Assembly: GCA_025677815.1 (NCBI GenBank)
Contig: JAIXMP010000001.1
Span: 1,922,001 to 1,986,000 of the forward strand
Length of the DNA: 64,000 bases
Direction of reading: 5' to 3'
From: Phascolomyces articulosus
Lineage: Eukaryota; Mucoromycota; Mucoromycetes; Mucorales; Lichtheimiaceae
The notes beneath the pieces were generated by a model that did no database searches, was not told the origin of the DNA, and saw nothing but the letters and a program-made list of their open reading frames with translations. The position numbers and the translations under genes were made by a program. Shown in pieces: positions 13,501 through 25,797 of the stretch. Within the stretch, counting starts at the first letter, position 1. Every line of letters starts with the position of its first letter.

Positions 13501-15260
13501 ATGCTTGATGCGCGTAATGTCACCGTTGATAAAGCCACAGCATCAGGTCTTTTACCAGTAAGAAAATGTCGTCAAAAGAATTCTTCTGTAATGGGCGGTA
13601 GTGATAAAGAGGTATATATCCTTATAATATATTCTCTTTTCAAATTTTTGATGCATTTCCCATCTAATGTATTTATTTAAATACTAAAATAAACATATAA
13701 TAGAGTGATGATTCTGTTTGGCCAGCAGAAATAGAAGCTGCTTTTATCGAAGGTAATAGATCCAACCTGATTTTTTTTAGAATTACTTGAAATAACCTTC
13801 TGTTTTTTTTAAAAAAAAAATAGCATTAGAAAAAGTACCAAAACTTGGAAGACGTAAAATCATGATCAAAGGAAAACCACATGGTAAAAAATCCAAAAAG
13901 AATTTCTATTGTTTTTTTTTTTTTGAATGTGATATATGACTAGTAATAGTAATAAGTTATACTAAACAGTCGTCATAATAATAATAAAAAAACAACAATT
14001 AATCATTATTTACAGGTCGAAATGAACTTATTTCTGATTATATACTTCGTAAAACCGGTAAAAGTCGAACACGAAAACAAGTCTCTTCTCATCTTCAAGT
14101 ATTAAAGAATACTCGAAGGAATGATCCAAAATGTAATTCTAAATATATATTATGCATGCAAATACAATTTCAGAGGAATTTATACACTTAAAGACTTACC
14201 TTTATATATATAAAACTATGTAGTTATGAGGATTATTTCTTTAATGTATGATGAAGATGAAAATAAAAAACCTCCCATGATTAATGCGCAGCCACAACCT
14301 GAACAACTACCACCTACACCCCCAGCAACAGTAGTGGTGGGAAAGCCATATCATGAAGAACAACAGCAACATTCATATTATACCAATATGACAACGAATT
14401 CTACATCACAACCACGTCAACCACAGCAGACAATGATGACATCTACTACATTCACGTTTAAACCAAAAAACATTCGACCTACTTATATCTCACTTGGCCT
14501 TGATTGTCATAGTGATAATTCTTGTCATGTTCTTTCACAATTAGAACATCGGCATCCTTCTTTTCAATGCATTCCTACCGTCTTACTTTTACCACCACAA
14601 CCACAACAACAAAATATTCATCATCCTTACCACCATGATTCCTATCTTTCAAATGATAATAATAACGATACCAATATTCATAATGACAACATGTTACAGC
14701 ACCTCGTTGACAGTACACCAGATGCTGAATGCACGCTGCATGCTCAGGTGGATATGAACTTCCATTGGTATGCTACCGAATATACATATACAAGTGCGTT
14801 ATTTTTGGAGACGACCGAGCGCCGTACGATTGAATGCACTACCAACATTTACTCTTTTGGTAATCCAGTTCTTGTCACGACAGAAATTCAACAAGGTCTC
14901 TTATTGGATAAAGATCAATACATGTACAACTTTGGTATTGCCAACCATTTCTTTGATTCATTTATGAAAGGCATTCAACGATCATTGCGTAGTTGGGATG
15001 AATTAGATTCAGCAGTGGAGAATTTATGGATAGTACAATTGTTTACAGATATTTCATCCTCGTCTGCAGCAGCAGCTGAAGCAGACGAAGAAGCAGGAGT
15101 CGATGATAAAGATGCAATGATGACCCCACCACCACAACCGCCACAACCATCCTCCTGCTCCTCTTTGCCTCCATTACGTATCGTATACCAATTTAAAAGG
15201 GGGCATGGTTCAGTTGACATTGTACATGTTAAAAAAGATTTTTCAAGAAATTGCTATTAA
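13501..15260 (+). CDS. TEA/ATTS-domain transcription factor with a TEAD-like C-terminal domain, five exons
   Basis: Sequence-specific DNA-binding regulator of the TEAD/AbaA/Tec1 family. Exons 13501-13611, 13704-13752, 13824-13883, 14016-14132 and 14224-15260 join to 457 residues. The TEA domain (about 38-108) is close to consensus: it opens [14 protein letters not shown], contains [19 protein letters not shown], and ends with recognition helix [15 protein letters not shown] Pro/Gln/Asn-rich linker follows. Residues about 280-452 resemble the YAP-binding domain of animal TEADs: [15 protein letters not shown] (314-328), [11 protein letters not shown] (378-388), LRIVYQF (430-436), then HVKKDF. 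An acidic/Pro-rich insert (about 390-428) interrupts this region. Tyr322 sits where animal TEADs have the palmitoylated Cys. In ascomycetes, AbaA controls conidiation and Tec1 filamentation; the role here is unknown. Confidence 0.93.
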
Positions 15261-18058
15261 AGTAATATTACCTTGTTTAATCTTAATTTTCTTCTCCATC
15301 ATTCTTTCTATATTAATTGATCTCTCCCTGCTGCCCTAACAAACTTTTCTCCGTTTTTTTTGAAGCACAAACATATACACATTTTTTTAATCTATTATTA
15401 CACGCACAAGCAACTATAAACTCTCACACACTTCTCATACACACACATCATTTTTATTACATAGTCTCTTTTATTAATATTAATAACATTAAAAAGAGAT
15501 TATATAATAATCCATTGTAAACCAACAACACACACACCTTTTTTTTATGTATGTAAGCAACCTTCATCCAATCTGTTTAAAAAATGTAATTTTTCCTTTT
15601 TGATATCATTCCCCCGAGTTTTTATTATTATTATTATTTTGGGCTGATTTTTGCTGCTGCTGCTTATAATTTATTTTTGTTGCGTACTACTACAATCTAT
15701 TACCCATAATTATTATCTACAAACAATTGTAGTAGAACTGATTCGCAGTCAAATAAGTTATAACGGAATGCAATACATTTATTCATAATACTAGTTAAAT
15801 AACACATATAATCATTATAATATCCCTTGATCATCCTTTAGATTATTAAACTTTTTTTTTCAAAATAATATTAAAAATATATCCATTATTGACCTTCTTT
15901 TCATATTCTTTTATATATAAACTCATATTTATCGGAAACCATGTTCCGATCATTATTCCTATAAATCATGAGATTCTTTTTTTTTTTGACTGGTGATGTT
16001 AGCATAAAATGAATGATCACCTTGCAGATTCTTTTTTTTTATATGAATTAATTTTTTTTTAACTTTACACGCATCTTTTTCGTTTCTGTAAATGGTTCTT
16101 TGCATTTTAATGATCACTTTATTTCTATATTACTAATTACACTAAAAGTCGTATTTATATTTATTTACAAATGACTTTTCTCTTCTTGCGATCCTTGTAA
16201 TATATTTATTTGTATATATTAACATTATTATATATAATATTCAAAAGAATGTTTATTATTTGTATGTTATCATAATAATGGCAAAAGATGATTTATAAAC
16301 ACTGCTATATTAATAACATATTATTATGCATGTTCCGTGCATCAATATTGTTGTGGTACAACAAACAACAATTTTCTATAAGCAATTTATATATATTTTT
16401 TGCGTGGTGCGTGCGTGGCGTGAGATATTCATTACGTCGTTAGAATATAATCACTTATCAATGCATCGTCTCCTATATTACTGCAACATCATCCATATGT
16501 TTTGAAGATCTTTTGTAGTGGCTCTTTCGTAGTAGATACAACTTTAAAAAAATGTTCAAGAATTAACAACAAAAGGATATTGGCCATCTAAAAAGAATAT
16601 AAACATATGTTTATAAATAATAAGAAACATCATCTTGCTTTCTTTTTTTTCATCATCATCATCATCATCATCAGTAGCAGCATAATAAAAATGTCATGTA
16701 CCCTGATGAATCACATCACATCTGTCAAGTTTATATATAGCCCAACAATACGACCCTTTTTTTATTACTAATATACTATAATATTGCTAATGATAGTGTG
16801 TAAAATAATCTTTTTTGTTCTTTCACTGTTTTTCGTGTAATTAGAATAAAGCGATTCGTTTATTAATAAAAATTCCTATTGATCTTCTTCATCAGTTTAC
16901 CATCGTGAATGTTATTGACAGATAATAATAAACCCATACTTTGTTGTATTTTCTTCCGGTGAATAGAAAAAAAAAAGAATAATGAAGATCACTTTTTTTT
17001 CAACATATATTCGAGGCATAAAAAGATATATACAAGCTAAACAAAACTGTATAAAAAATAATAATTTTCAGGTACGACCAATATGAGCAGCCATCAAGAT
17101 CTTAAACCTTACATTTTCCTAAAGTGACTCATATAAATAGAATAACATGTACACACATATAAGATAGTATATGGTACCTGCAATCATCACTATCATTACA
17201 GCAAATACAAATAGAGCATTTTATTATACTGATGAAGTATTGGTGGTAAATAATGGAAAAATACATAATACTAATGCTCGTCGAATAATGTAGTAATATT
17301 ATCCTTTATATATTGAGAAATCATTTACTACATAATGAATGATGGTTATGCGCATACAGAAGTGGTTATTAAATAATAATATCCCTCTGAATTACCGGTA
17401 TTATTATTAACCAAGAATAAAAGCGTCGCATTATGATATTTGTGACATACCACCTTTATTTCTCTATAAACCTCTTCTTTAATATATGTATATATAATGC
17501 TTGGTAGAAGAATTAACCATCATTCGAAAGTGGTGTGTTGAGATAATTTATTTGGATCACGGCTATTACCTTTTTATTTATTTATCATGTCAATAGTTTT
17601 CTAGGATTGAAAATGTAAAATGAATGGGCCAATACAAATTAATGATTCTTTACCTATTAAAAGAAGTGTAGCACGGCAATTCAGTAGTTTTGTAACTGGA
17701 TGATTCATCCGAGTACTCGTTATGATAATATTATTAGAGCTTTCAAACATAATGTACGAACATGTTTGTTGAATATCTTAATAAACAATATCATCATCGA
17801 TATGTCTGAGCTGAATTATTTGAGCAGCTGGTGGTTCAAAAGGATTTTATAATCAAAAAACAATAATTGGCCGAGAGTGATGAGCTTCTGGCGACATTAT
17901 TGGCAACGCAGTTTGAATCCAAAAAAGAAGTTGAGCAGCAGCAGCACACACAATTCCACAAGCCGTGTTTTACGTCCAGTGGCAAAACCTACTAATAGTA
18001 AACATATACTTCTTTAACAAGTTGCTTTCTAGTAAAATCTGACATGTCCAATCATGAA
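15261..18058. other. long AT-rich intergenic region
   Basis: No gene is supportable. There are many A/T homopolymers, a (CAT)n-like run near 16651-16673, and short CA-rich tracts just 3' of the TEA gene. A short coding-like patch at about 17880-17990 (Gln-rich) has no start, no family match and no neighbours, so it is not called. Confidence 0.55.
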
Positions 18059-18131
18059 CGAGGATGGTGGGACTCGAACCCACAATCTTTGACTCCGGAG
18101 ATCAACGCGTTAACCATTTCGCCACACCCCC
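18059..18131 (-). tRNA. tRNA-Arg, anticodon CCG
   Basis: The minus-strand sequence folds into a complete 73-nt cloverleaf. The seven-pair acceptor stem has two G-U pairs. The D arm is GCG/CGC with an AAATGGTTAA loop. The five-pair anticodon stem closes with a U-G wobble; loop CTCCGGA gives anticodon CCG. The variable loop has five bases. The T arm is GTGGG/CCCAC with TTCGAGT, and the discriminator base is G. There is no intron and no encoded CCA, as expected in eukaryotes. It decodes the arginine codon CGG. The B box (GGTTCGAGTCC) is a good internal promoter match. Confidence 0.93.
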
Positions 18132-18965
18132 TCAAGGGCGTTTGGAAATTCAGTAGAATATGGTAGACTTACCAAAAAGACATGCTCATCACGTGACTTT
18201 TATGAACTAGTTCTTTATTATAGTAGCAGAAGAATTCTGAAATAATGAAATAAAAAAACCATAGTAGTTCCTTAAGACTAATAAAAATGGTTAATTAATA
18301 TAAAAGTGTACTAACTATTAATATATCTTTTTTTCTACTATATATACAACCTTTAGTAATCATTAGTTTTATTATCTTATTACTAATAAAATAATAATAT
18401 TAGATTAATTATAATTACAAAATAGGAATATATTATGTTTTTTCCCTTTGCATAAAAAACAGTAAGTATATATACTCAAATTCATAGTAGTTATAGGATA
18501 GCCATATTAAAAGATCATATAGGTTGTTATAGTTAAATCTAACTATTTCCTAGTTGCTCTTTTTTTCTTTAGATAAACAGCCTGCTATCTTAATAATATT
18601 TAGTAGTTTGCTCCTTATATATTTTTTATATCCAAAAACTTTTGAACTAGCATAGAACTAAAACAGTTTCTTCAAAATAAACGGAATGAACCATCCTCAT
18701 TATCCTCTTTTAAGATGTTTTTAAACAATCGTTTTGTTATTTAAAACCTATCTAAATATCAAATCATATTGGTATGTTATTGTACCTTAGACTAAAAACG
18801 AATTTGTTCGTATTTATAAAAAAAAAGATGGAGTATAGAAAATATAATCATCCATTATACTATCTAATATTTGACAACCTTTTCTTTTTTTTTTGTACTT
18901 TTTTTTTCAGTAGTTTTCATTCTCTCCAATTTTAAAAAAGAAAAAGCAACAATAACAAAACGAGA
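18132..18965. other. AT-rich intergenic region
   Basis: Separates the tRNA-Arg gene from the SURF4-like gene. It is highly AT-rich, with T-rich DNA immediately upstream of the 18966 start. Nothing else recognised. Confidence 0.6.
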
Positions 18966-19984
18966 ATGGCTTTTGATTCATCATTACGAAATGCAGGTGA
19001 TCACATTGAAAATGTCATTGTTACTTGGACACAACCCATCAAACCTCATCTTCCTTCTATAAGTCGGTTTTTGATTGTTGCGACATTTTATGAAGATGCT
19101 TTTCGTATTGTTGTACAATGGGGTATTCAACTTGCATATTTATCTGAACGATGTCATTTACCACATATATTGACAGCAATCTATTTGGTGATTAATGTTG
19201 CGGTAATATTTGTGAAAAAAGAAGTAACAAAAAAAAGGGACCCAGGATGAAAAAAGCTGAGTGAGGTTGAGAGGGAGGTATTTAATTTTTTTTTTTTTGT
19301 TGATATATAGAGCATGGTAGCATTTTCAAGCTGTATCATTACCAAACGTCATGTCACTATTTCAGTGATTGCTCTTCTTGGTGTCGTTGCTACTCAAGCC
19401 TTAATGTATGGCCTTGTATTTGATATGGTAAGAATTATTCCTATTAGCTGTAAGATAAAAGAAAATGGACCCCAATTTTATATATTAAAACGTCATGAAA
19501 ACAGCTCTTTTTCTTGCGAAATTTATCCATTATGGGAGGTTTATTACTTTGTCTTTCCGAATCACTGTTACGACATCAATCGAGTCAAAAAACATCCGCT
19601 ATGTTTGCTTTACCACAAATGTCAGAAAGTGAAAAACACAAGTATTTCCAGCTTGCCGGCCGTGTGCTTTTGGTTCTTTTGTTTGTTGGATTCATTTTTA
19701 ATGGGGAATGGGGCGTATTACGGACAGTGTTTTCTTTGATTGGTTTGGTCGCTTGTGTGATGGTGGTCGTTGGTTTCCGTGCAAGATGGTCAGCAATGTT
19801 CTTGGTATCCCTTTTATGTGTTATGAATATGTTACTCAACAATTGGCTCAGTTTATCTGGTTATCAACGTGATTTTGTAAAATATGACTTTTTCCAAACA
19901 CTTAGTATTGTTGGTGGATTACTCTTATTAATCTCTATTGGTCCTGGTGGTCTTAGTTATGATGAAAAGAAAAAAGAATTTTAA
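18966..19984 (+). CDS. ERV29: SURF4/Erv29-family ER cargo receptor, three exons
   Basis: Polytopic membrane protein that packages soluble secretory cargo into COPII vesicles at the ER. Exons 18966-19202, 19311-19427 and 19505-19984 give 277 residues, the usual SURF4/Erv29 size. Visible family features: an N-terminal segment with FYEDAFRI (about residues 40-47), several hydrophobic segments, the conserved LRNLSIMGGLLL block at the start of exon 3, an ARWSAMFL segment, and a near-C-terminal FFQTLSIVGGLLL helix. The tail ends KKKEF, so lysines fall at positions -3 and -4 and form a KKXX ER/Golgi retrieval signal. The exon 3 acceptor (aacag before 19505) was chosen because it alone restores the conserved FFLRNL frame. 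It converges on the UsgS-like gene, with 96 bases between stops. Confidence 0.93.
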
Positions 19985-20080
19985 ATCATATCTATATATA
20001 AATATAGCACACACTCCCTCCCCCTCTATTATTAATATTTTTATCCTTTCTCTCTCATGTTTAATATTATTATTAAAATT

Positions 20081-21184
20081 TTATATTGTTTTTTTATTTT
20101 CCACCTCAGGTGATGGCAATTGTTCTTGTTCTTGATGCTGTTGTGATTTGATATCATCAGATAATGTAATGCTATCTATAGAAGGTTGTTGTTTTGGTGA
20201 TCCATTGGGGGATGGTGGATCAGTCACAATGGTAAGCATATAAGCAGCCGCTGCCTGCGCGACACCAAATCCAACAAATCCAACAACAGGAATTCTTGTC
20301 AAAATATATGCAATTGCCGAAAATCCAAATAGAATATCCTTTCTTCCACTGAACCAACGTCGTTTTTCCTTGTGTGATAATCCCATTCGAACAAAATAAG
20401 GTTCCAACAATTCACGCATCAACGCACGCATGCCAATAAGTGCTTTAATCAATGAAATCGTTGCCCAACGAGGTAAAAATAAGAAACAGACGCCCACAAC
20501 AGCACCTTGTGTTTGTCCCAATGATTTAAAAGTAGCGTAAGCACCTAAAGTGTATATATGCCAAGTAAGTAACAAAAAAAAAAATCCACATTTTTTTCCA
20601 CCAACTGCAACTCAACTTTATATCGTACCTGCAGCGGGAAATACAAATTGTCCAACAACGGGTAATCTTGACAACAAAAAAATGATAATCCCAAGTCGTA
20701 AATTCTTCCATGAACGTTTCATATATCCTTTCATATTAATCCAATATTCTTTACGATAACGACGTTTGGATAATGAAGAAGCATAAGGTGTACGCTCGGG
20801 ATGTTGCGAATCGATAAAACGTAAAGATTCCATAAATAGATCATCAAGGGGTTTCGGGTACAAGTAACGCATAAATAATAAAACCAGGAACGGTAATGAG
20901 GACATCATGTCACCAATATTACGATTGACCGAGACCAAGATGTCGTCCGTTCCACCAAGTCTATCGGGGCCACCGACGATCCATAACATAAGACGCAATA
21001 TTTGAACAGGTAAGCTAATGACCAGTCGGGCAATACCGAATAAAAGAAACGAGAAAATGGAAAGGTATAAAAAGATGCGAATGAATTTATGTTGTCGAAT
21101 GCTCGGATTGCGTGCTACAAGGATAATGCCATTGACAGCATGTTCGACACCTTGCTGTAAACCAGCAATAGTCCACTTTGCCAT
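20081..21184 (-). CDS. EI24/UsgS/Lds-like multi-pass membrane protein, two exons
   Basis: Predicted polytopic membrane protein. Exons 21184-20629 and 20544-20081 join to 339 residues. The N-terminus (VEHAVNGIILVARNPSIRQHK) and the paired hydrophobic blocks with the repeated motif LSRLPVVGQFVFPAAG / LTRIPVVGFVGFGVAQAAA recall the fungal UsgS, Rrt8/Lds1-Lds2 and EI24-like membrane families. In yeast, the Lds/Rrt8 proteins sit on lipid droplets and help build the outer spore wall; whether that applies here is unknown. The C-terminal 55 residues are polar (Gln/Ser/Pro) and probably cytosolic. The family call rests on motif pattern and topology, so the exact subfamily is uncertain. Confidence 0.8.
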
Positions 21185-21921
21185 GATATTATTCTGATAA
21201 GTTGATATGAAACAATGAATAAAAGAAAAGGGTTTGGGGTTGAGAAAGAAAAATGGAATTAGTGCAACCTACCCTTCAATCCGATTAAGTGGGTTTTTAA
21301 ATAATAAAATTCATTTACACATGTCTTTTAAGAAACTCTTAACAACGTTCTGCCAGCTTTCCTTAAAAAATTAAAGTTTCGGTTATAAAAAAAGCTTGGG
21401 AGTGTTTTTTGATTGTTTCCATTCCCTTTGTTCTTTTTTCTTGTATATTAAATAGAAACAATAAATATAATTATTCTATCTATGATATCTAGGAACCATC
21501 GTTTATGTTTAATAAGTTCTTCAAAGAGCGTTTACTGTCAGTTAATATTGATTTATAAAAATAAGAACCATACCACTTTTTTAAAAAAAATGACCCGTTA
21601 CCATTATATATTAAAAAATCAGAAGCTTTTTCTTCATCAATTCCAAAAATAATCATATACGTAGTGGTGGTATAATTATAATGGAAGAAATTTACAACAA
21701 AAGATATATAATCTACCATTCTTATATATAATTACGTGACCTTGGAAAACATTTTGACTTTTTAACAATGTATGTTTCCTTCATACCCTTAAACAATAAC
21801 AATACATATCATCAATAAACACAAACTACGTCACTGAATTCAAGAAATCGTGTAATGGGGTTATGTATTTAATATCTTTGCAATAACAATATTGAGGGTT
21901 TTTTTTCCTAAAGAAATCTAT
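21185..21921. other. intergenic region
   Basis: Lies between the start of the UsgS-like gene and the stop of the GDSL gene, both on the minus strand. It holds the UsgS promoter and the GDSL 3' region. No credible gene; the short frame at 21489-21719 lacks features. Confidence 0.6.
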
Positions 21922-22782
21922 TTAGAGGTCATATCGCCTCTTGATATCCTTCGTTGCCCATTCACCCCAAGCTTTATGTGCCTTGGCTTCAGGATGATAA
22001 CTATCCCAATACATGTGTTTTTCTGGGTCATCGCATGCGTCCTTGTTACCAATGCCAGGATTACAAGGACCATTCTCGGTACTTAAGCCAATACTTTCAG
22101 GGTGATCCAAGAGGTCATTCCAAAAGCTACTGATATCTTGGAATTGTAAATCGATACCATCAATTTTTTCAAGTTCCTTCTTGGTCATTGCATTCAATTC
22201 TAATTGTAATCCTCTGGCTCGTTCCTTATCTTCGTCTTTTACCACAGGCCAACGCCAAAAGGGAGGACAGTTTTGAATCAAAAAATGGTTTGCCTCGTAT
22301 TTTTCAATCAGCATCTTGACCGATTTGGAAATGGCATTTGAAATATCCTTGACATCATAGCCTTCCTTGACAATTTTATATTGATCCGGATTAACGATAC
22401 CGTTCAAATCATTATATCCAATGGAGATTATGTAAAGATCCTCGGAAGTACCATCAACAGGAAGCGTTTCGATCTGTTGTATCACACCAGGAACAGTCCA
22501 ACCGTTGAATTGAGAATACATGTAGGCATTATCCGCTGGAGCACCACCATGGCCGTAATTGATCACTTCATGATCGTTCAAGTTATCTGCAACATATTCA
22601 AGCCATGTAGGACCATTGGAGAATCGTCCTTTCCAGTAAGGTGGCGTAGCTGGGAACCCACTATGCTTGTAATCATTTCCGTTATCTGTAAAGCTATCTG
22701 CATAAGCAATGATCTTATCAATAGCAGAAACACTTGTAGCTGCGGCAACGCAAAGTGCACTAATAATTGTCAATGATTTCAT
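21922..22782 (-). CDS. secreted GDSL/SGNH-family esterase (CE16-like)
   Basis: Single-exon gene of 286 residues from the Met at 22782. That start places an ideal signal peptide at the N-terminus (MKSLTII, hydrophobic core, cleavage after SVSA at about residue 20); a Met 12 codons further upstream would bury it. SGNH blocks are in order: block I ADSFTDNGN with nucleophile Ser30, an oxyanion Gly in NYGHGG (residues 75-80), block III GYND with Asn124, and block V DSYHP with Asp260 and His263. The family's first Gly of GDS is Ala here. The protein is predicted to be an extracellular lipase, or an acetyl or carbohydrate esterase; the substrate cannot be read from sequence. Six cysteines in the mature part could support disulfides. 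Confidence 0.9.
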   Translation of the reverse strand: MKSLTIISALCVAAATSVSAIDKIIAYADSFTDNGNDYKHSGFPATPPYWKGRFSNGPTWLEYVADNLNDHEVINYGHGGAPADNAYMYSQFNGWTVPGVIQQIETLPVDGTSEDLYIISIGYNDLNGIVNPDQYKIVKEGYDVKDISNAISKSVKMLIEKYEANHFLIQNCPPFWRWPVVKDEDKERARGLQLELNAMTKKELEKIDGIDLQFQDISSFWNDLLDHPESIGLSTENGPCNPGIGNKDACDDPEKHMYWDSYHPEAKAHKAWGEWATKDIKRRYDL

Positions 22783-23600
22783 GATTGTTGTATTATAAAA
22801 AATGAAAATGATGGACAAAAAAATAAAATAAAAAAAGGGTCCAAATTTATATTGTTATCTCTGTTGTGTTCTAACACCAAGACCCGACAAGAAACATACC
22901 GATATTACACAAAAGACATCTGAGCCCCTATACAAATAAGTAAACTTATATACTCCGTGTTTAAAAAAGGAAATTAGTATACTCGCATAACGATGTACTA
23001 CCTTCTTATAATCCTCTAAATAGAAAACGTCAAAGAAGATGTCAAAGATAAAATGCGTAGTCCTAGACCTATCCTTATGACCACTTTCATAAACGATAGT
23101 AATTACTATATCCCAAAGGTCCCGATTCCTTTATCCATAATATAGAATAGTATAAAATAATCAACTAAGCCCAGAATAGAAAAAGTATAAATAAGACATT
23201 GTAAATGTCCACTGGAGAAAATAATTCTCAATCCCCTAACTGAAAAACACGAATTCGTACTTTTTTTCCTTATGTAACCTCGCCAAATTGGACCTGAATT
23301 TAACTGAATTTAGCTGGGAGTTTATTTAAATCTGTGTGTTTATGAGCATATTTGAGAATACCTTTTTTTACAGTGGTCATAGTCAAACCTCTCATTTAAC
23401 TTTTATTCAAATCTTTCTCTTCATTAAAAACTTATAAGAAAGCCTCAAAGGACTGATATTGTCCGTTTTGATCTTTTATTTTATCCATCTAACTTAACCA
23501 AATTCCACATTCTCAAACTATCGGATCCAATTCCCATAAAATGACGAGGAGAAAAAAAAATATTATGTTGTTTATTTTATTTTTCCAAAAATTATATAAA
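22783..23600. other. intergenic region upstream of the GDSL gene
   Basis: Contains the promoter of the GDSL gene and the 3' region of the EH-like gene. No open frame or RNA gene recognised. Confidence 0.6.
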
Positions 23601-25797
23601 TTATCGACGCAACAATGACGATCCATCTGACTTGTGTCGGAAAAGTTTAGCACCAAAATGTTGCTCGGTCGAATGAAAAGGTGATGTAGATGATGTAGAT
23701 GATGATGAAATTGCTGGGTCATTAAAATTAAACGTAGTAAAAGAAGTATTTGTAGTAGAAGTAGTAGTAGTAATAATAGTATCGTTCGTATTGAATGGGT
23801 CACTCGGTGCTCGATCGCGAGTGCCGTAACTACGTGTTCGACGCAGATAATTGGGTGGTACAACATTACGAGCGTATTTTAAGAATGCAGGTTTAGTCGC
23901 TTGTGAAGGAACAGGCGGTGGGTATACGTTTTGTTTGTTTGGATAATCATTGATTTTTGTTATCGGCCATGGTGGCGCACTTGCTTGCGGAGAAGAAATT
24001 GGATGTTCTTGTCGCCTTGGTGGTGTATCTGGAAATATAGTAGTAGCTGTTGTCGTTGTAGACCCTACCAAAGGGGGCGGCTGTTGTTGTTGTAGATCTT
24101 GTTGGTCTTGATCATCAGCAAATGGACTATACGTTAATGTTGGAGTACTTGAAACCTTTTTGGGCGAATCTTCAATAGCATTTTCAAATGGATTATTGGA
24201 TGCTTTGGGTGGAACAAATTTCTTTGTCAATAGTAATGATTGACCTGTATCTATAGCTGATGAAAGCTTTTGAAATGAATCAGCATCCATGGATGCACGT
24301 GATGTAAGAGGTGCAGGCCTTTGTTGCTGTAGTTGTTGCTTTGTTGGTGTGGCTGCTACAGTGTCAAAAACGAACAAATTCTCCTCATCATTTTTTGTTT
24401 CTGATATTTCGGTTGTTTGTATAGGTGGCTGTGGAACAGAGTAAGGTACTGATCGTGATCGTGAATGTGTATATTTCTGTGTGGTAGAATCTGTTTTTGT
24501 TGGTACAGTAGCATTTATTGTTGTTGGTTGTAATGGTAATTGACCCCATGGATATTGTGCAGAAGGTGCTGTTCCATGATTATTTGATTGCTGGTGATGA
24601 TATGTGTTATTATTAAATTGTTGACTATTGTTCCTTCCTCCAGATGACGAACTTTCATTATTATGCTGCTGCGGTGGTGGTGGACAACTATTCGTATTGC
24701 TAATAGAAGGGACAGGTTGTGTTTGTGGTGGTGACATAAATGGAGCTGATGGTACAAAATCCATAGTTTGTTGTATTCCTTGTTGACCCATATACCAAGA
24801 TGTTGGCCGTTGTTGCTGCTGCTGTTGCTGTTGTGAACATCCAGTATTATTACTGTTTGTTGTGTCAATCCAAGAGTTTCGAGATGTTTGTGTTCCAGTG
24901 GGCCATGCATTTGTGTTACCAAGACCAGGTTTAGATACTGTTGTGGCGGGTTCCATCTGTGGCGTTGCAAGGTCGTCCATTGCTGGTTTTATCAAAGCAT
25001 CAATGGCATTTGTCTGGAAACGAGGCACGGGTGCTAATAATAAGCGTAATATAATTGTTATTATTATTATTATTACTATTATTATTTTCTCACATAAGCT
25101 AACATCCATCACCACATCTCTTTTGCCTTTCGTTTCCTTTCTCCAATGAAATCTAATATAACAAACTAACTATACTAAAAAAAAATCACGCTTTAAATCC
25201 TTCTCTCTTGTTTTTTTTACCTACCTCCCAAAAAAACCATATCACGACTGATAGTCCTGCCATTTTGGGCATGAGCAATTAATCTGAGCATAGCGTAAAA
25301 TTGTAGTTCATCCAATCCATCAACTGTATCTTCAAAAAACCTCAATATCTTTTAATGTATATTAAAAAATAAAAGAAGTTAGTCTTTGTTTAAATTGTTG
25401 TTTCCTTTTCCTTCCTTTTCATTCATTGTTTTTTTTTCGTTATTCCTTGTAAGGAATAATTATAAATAACAATAATACCCAAATAAATATAGATATATAC
25501 CTGTTCAAGCTTATGGTCAGGAAGACAGCAACCCCTCAAAAATTTCAAAACAGCTTCATTGTCGAGATGTCCAATAGAAAAGGGGTCTAAATCTTTCCAC
25601 CATGACTGGTAAGCTGTTCGTTCCATTTCAGTTAATTCATCTAGATGCAAAGTAGGTGGGCCTTGAGTTGTTGTTGGAGTATTATCGTATGACTGAAACT
25701 GCGCAGCATTAAGTTTTTTTGCAAATTGTTGTGACCTTCTGTCATCCGACTGCCGTGTACTGTGTGTACGAAGAAATGTTGACTTTAACTTATTCAT
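23601..25797 (-). CDS. EH/EF-hand-like domain protein with long Gln/Asn/Thr-rich tail, three exons
   Basis: Exons 25797-25501, 25348-25225 and 25033-23601 give 617 residues. Residues about 55-150 form a helical EF-hand/EH-like unit: WWKDLDPFSIGHLDNEAVLK, then LPDHKLEQILRFFED, then LQFYAMLRLIAHAQNGR, ending at VFLGAPVPRF. The intron between EQ and ILRFFED is inside this domain. The remaining 460 residues are low complexity (Gln, Asn, Ser, Thr, Pro) but contain an NPF motif (NNPFEN, near 24186-24200) and DPF-like motifs (SDPFNTND). NPF binds EH domains and DPF binds AP-2 in known endocytic adaptors, so an endocytosis or membrane-traffic role is inferred. I do not recognise a named orthologue. 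Its start faces the BOLA2 gene. Confidence 0.8.

Noticed and set aside
17880..17990. Gln-rich coding-like patch and a C-box-like TGATGA (possible C/D snoRNA)
   Set aside because: No start codon, no family match, and no D box at a suitable distance with a closing stem.
22780..22818. Upstream Met for the GDSL esterase
   Set aside because: It would put 12 polar/aromatic residues before an otherwise ideal signal peptide; the Met at 22782 is preferred.
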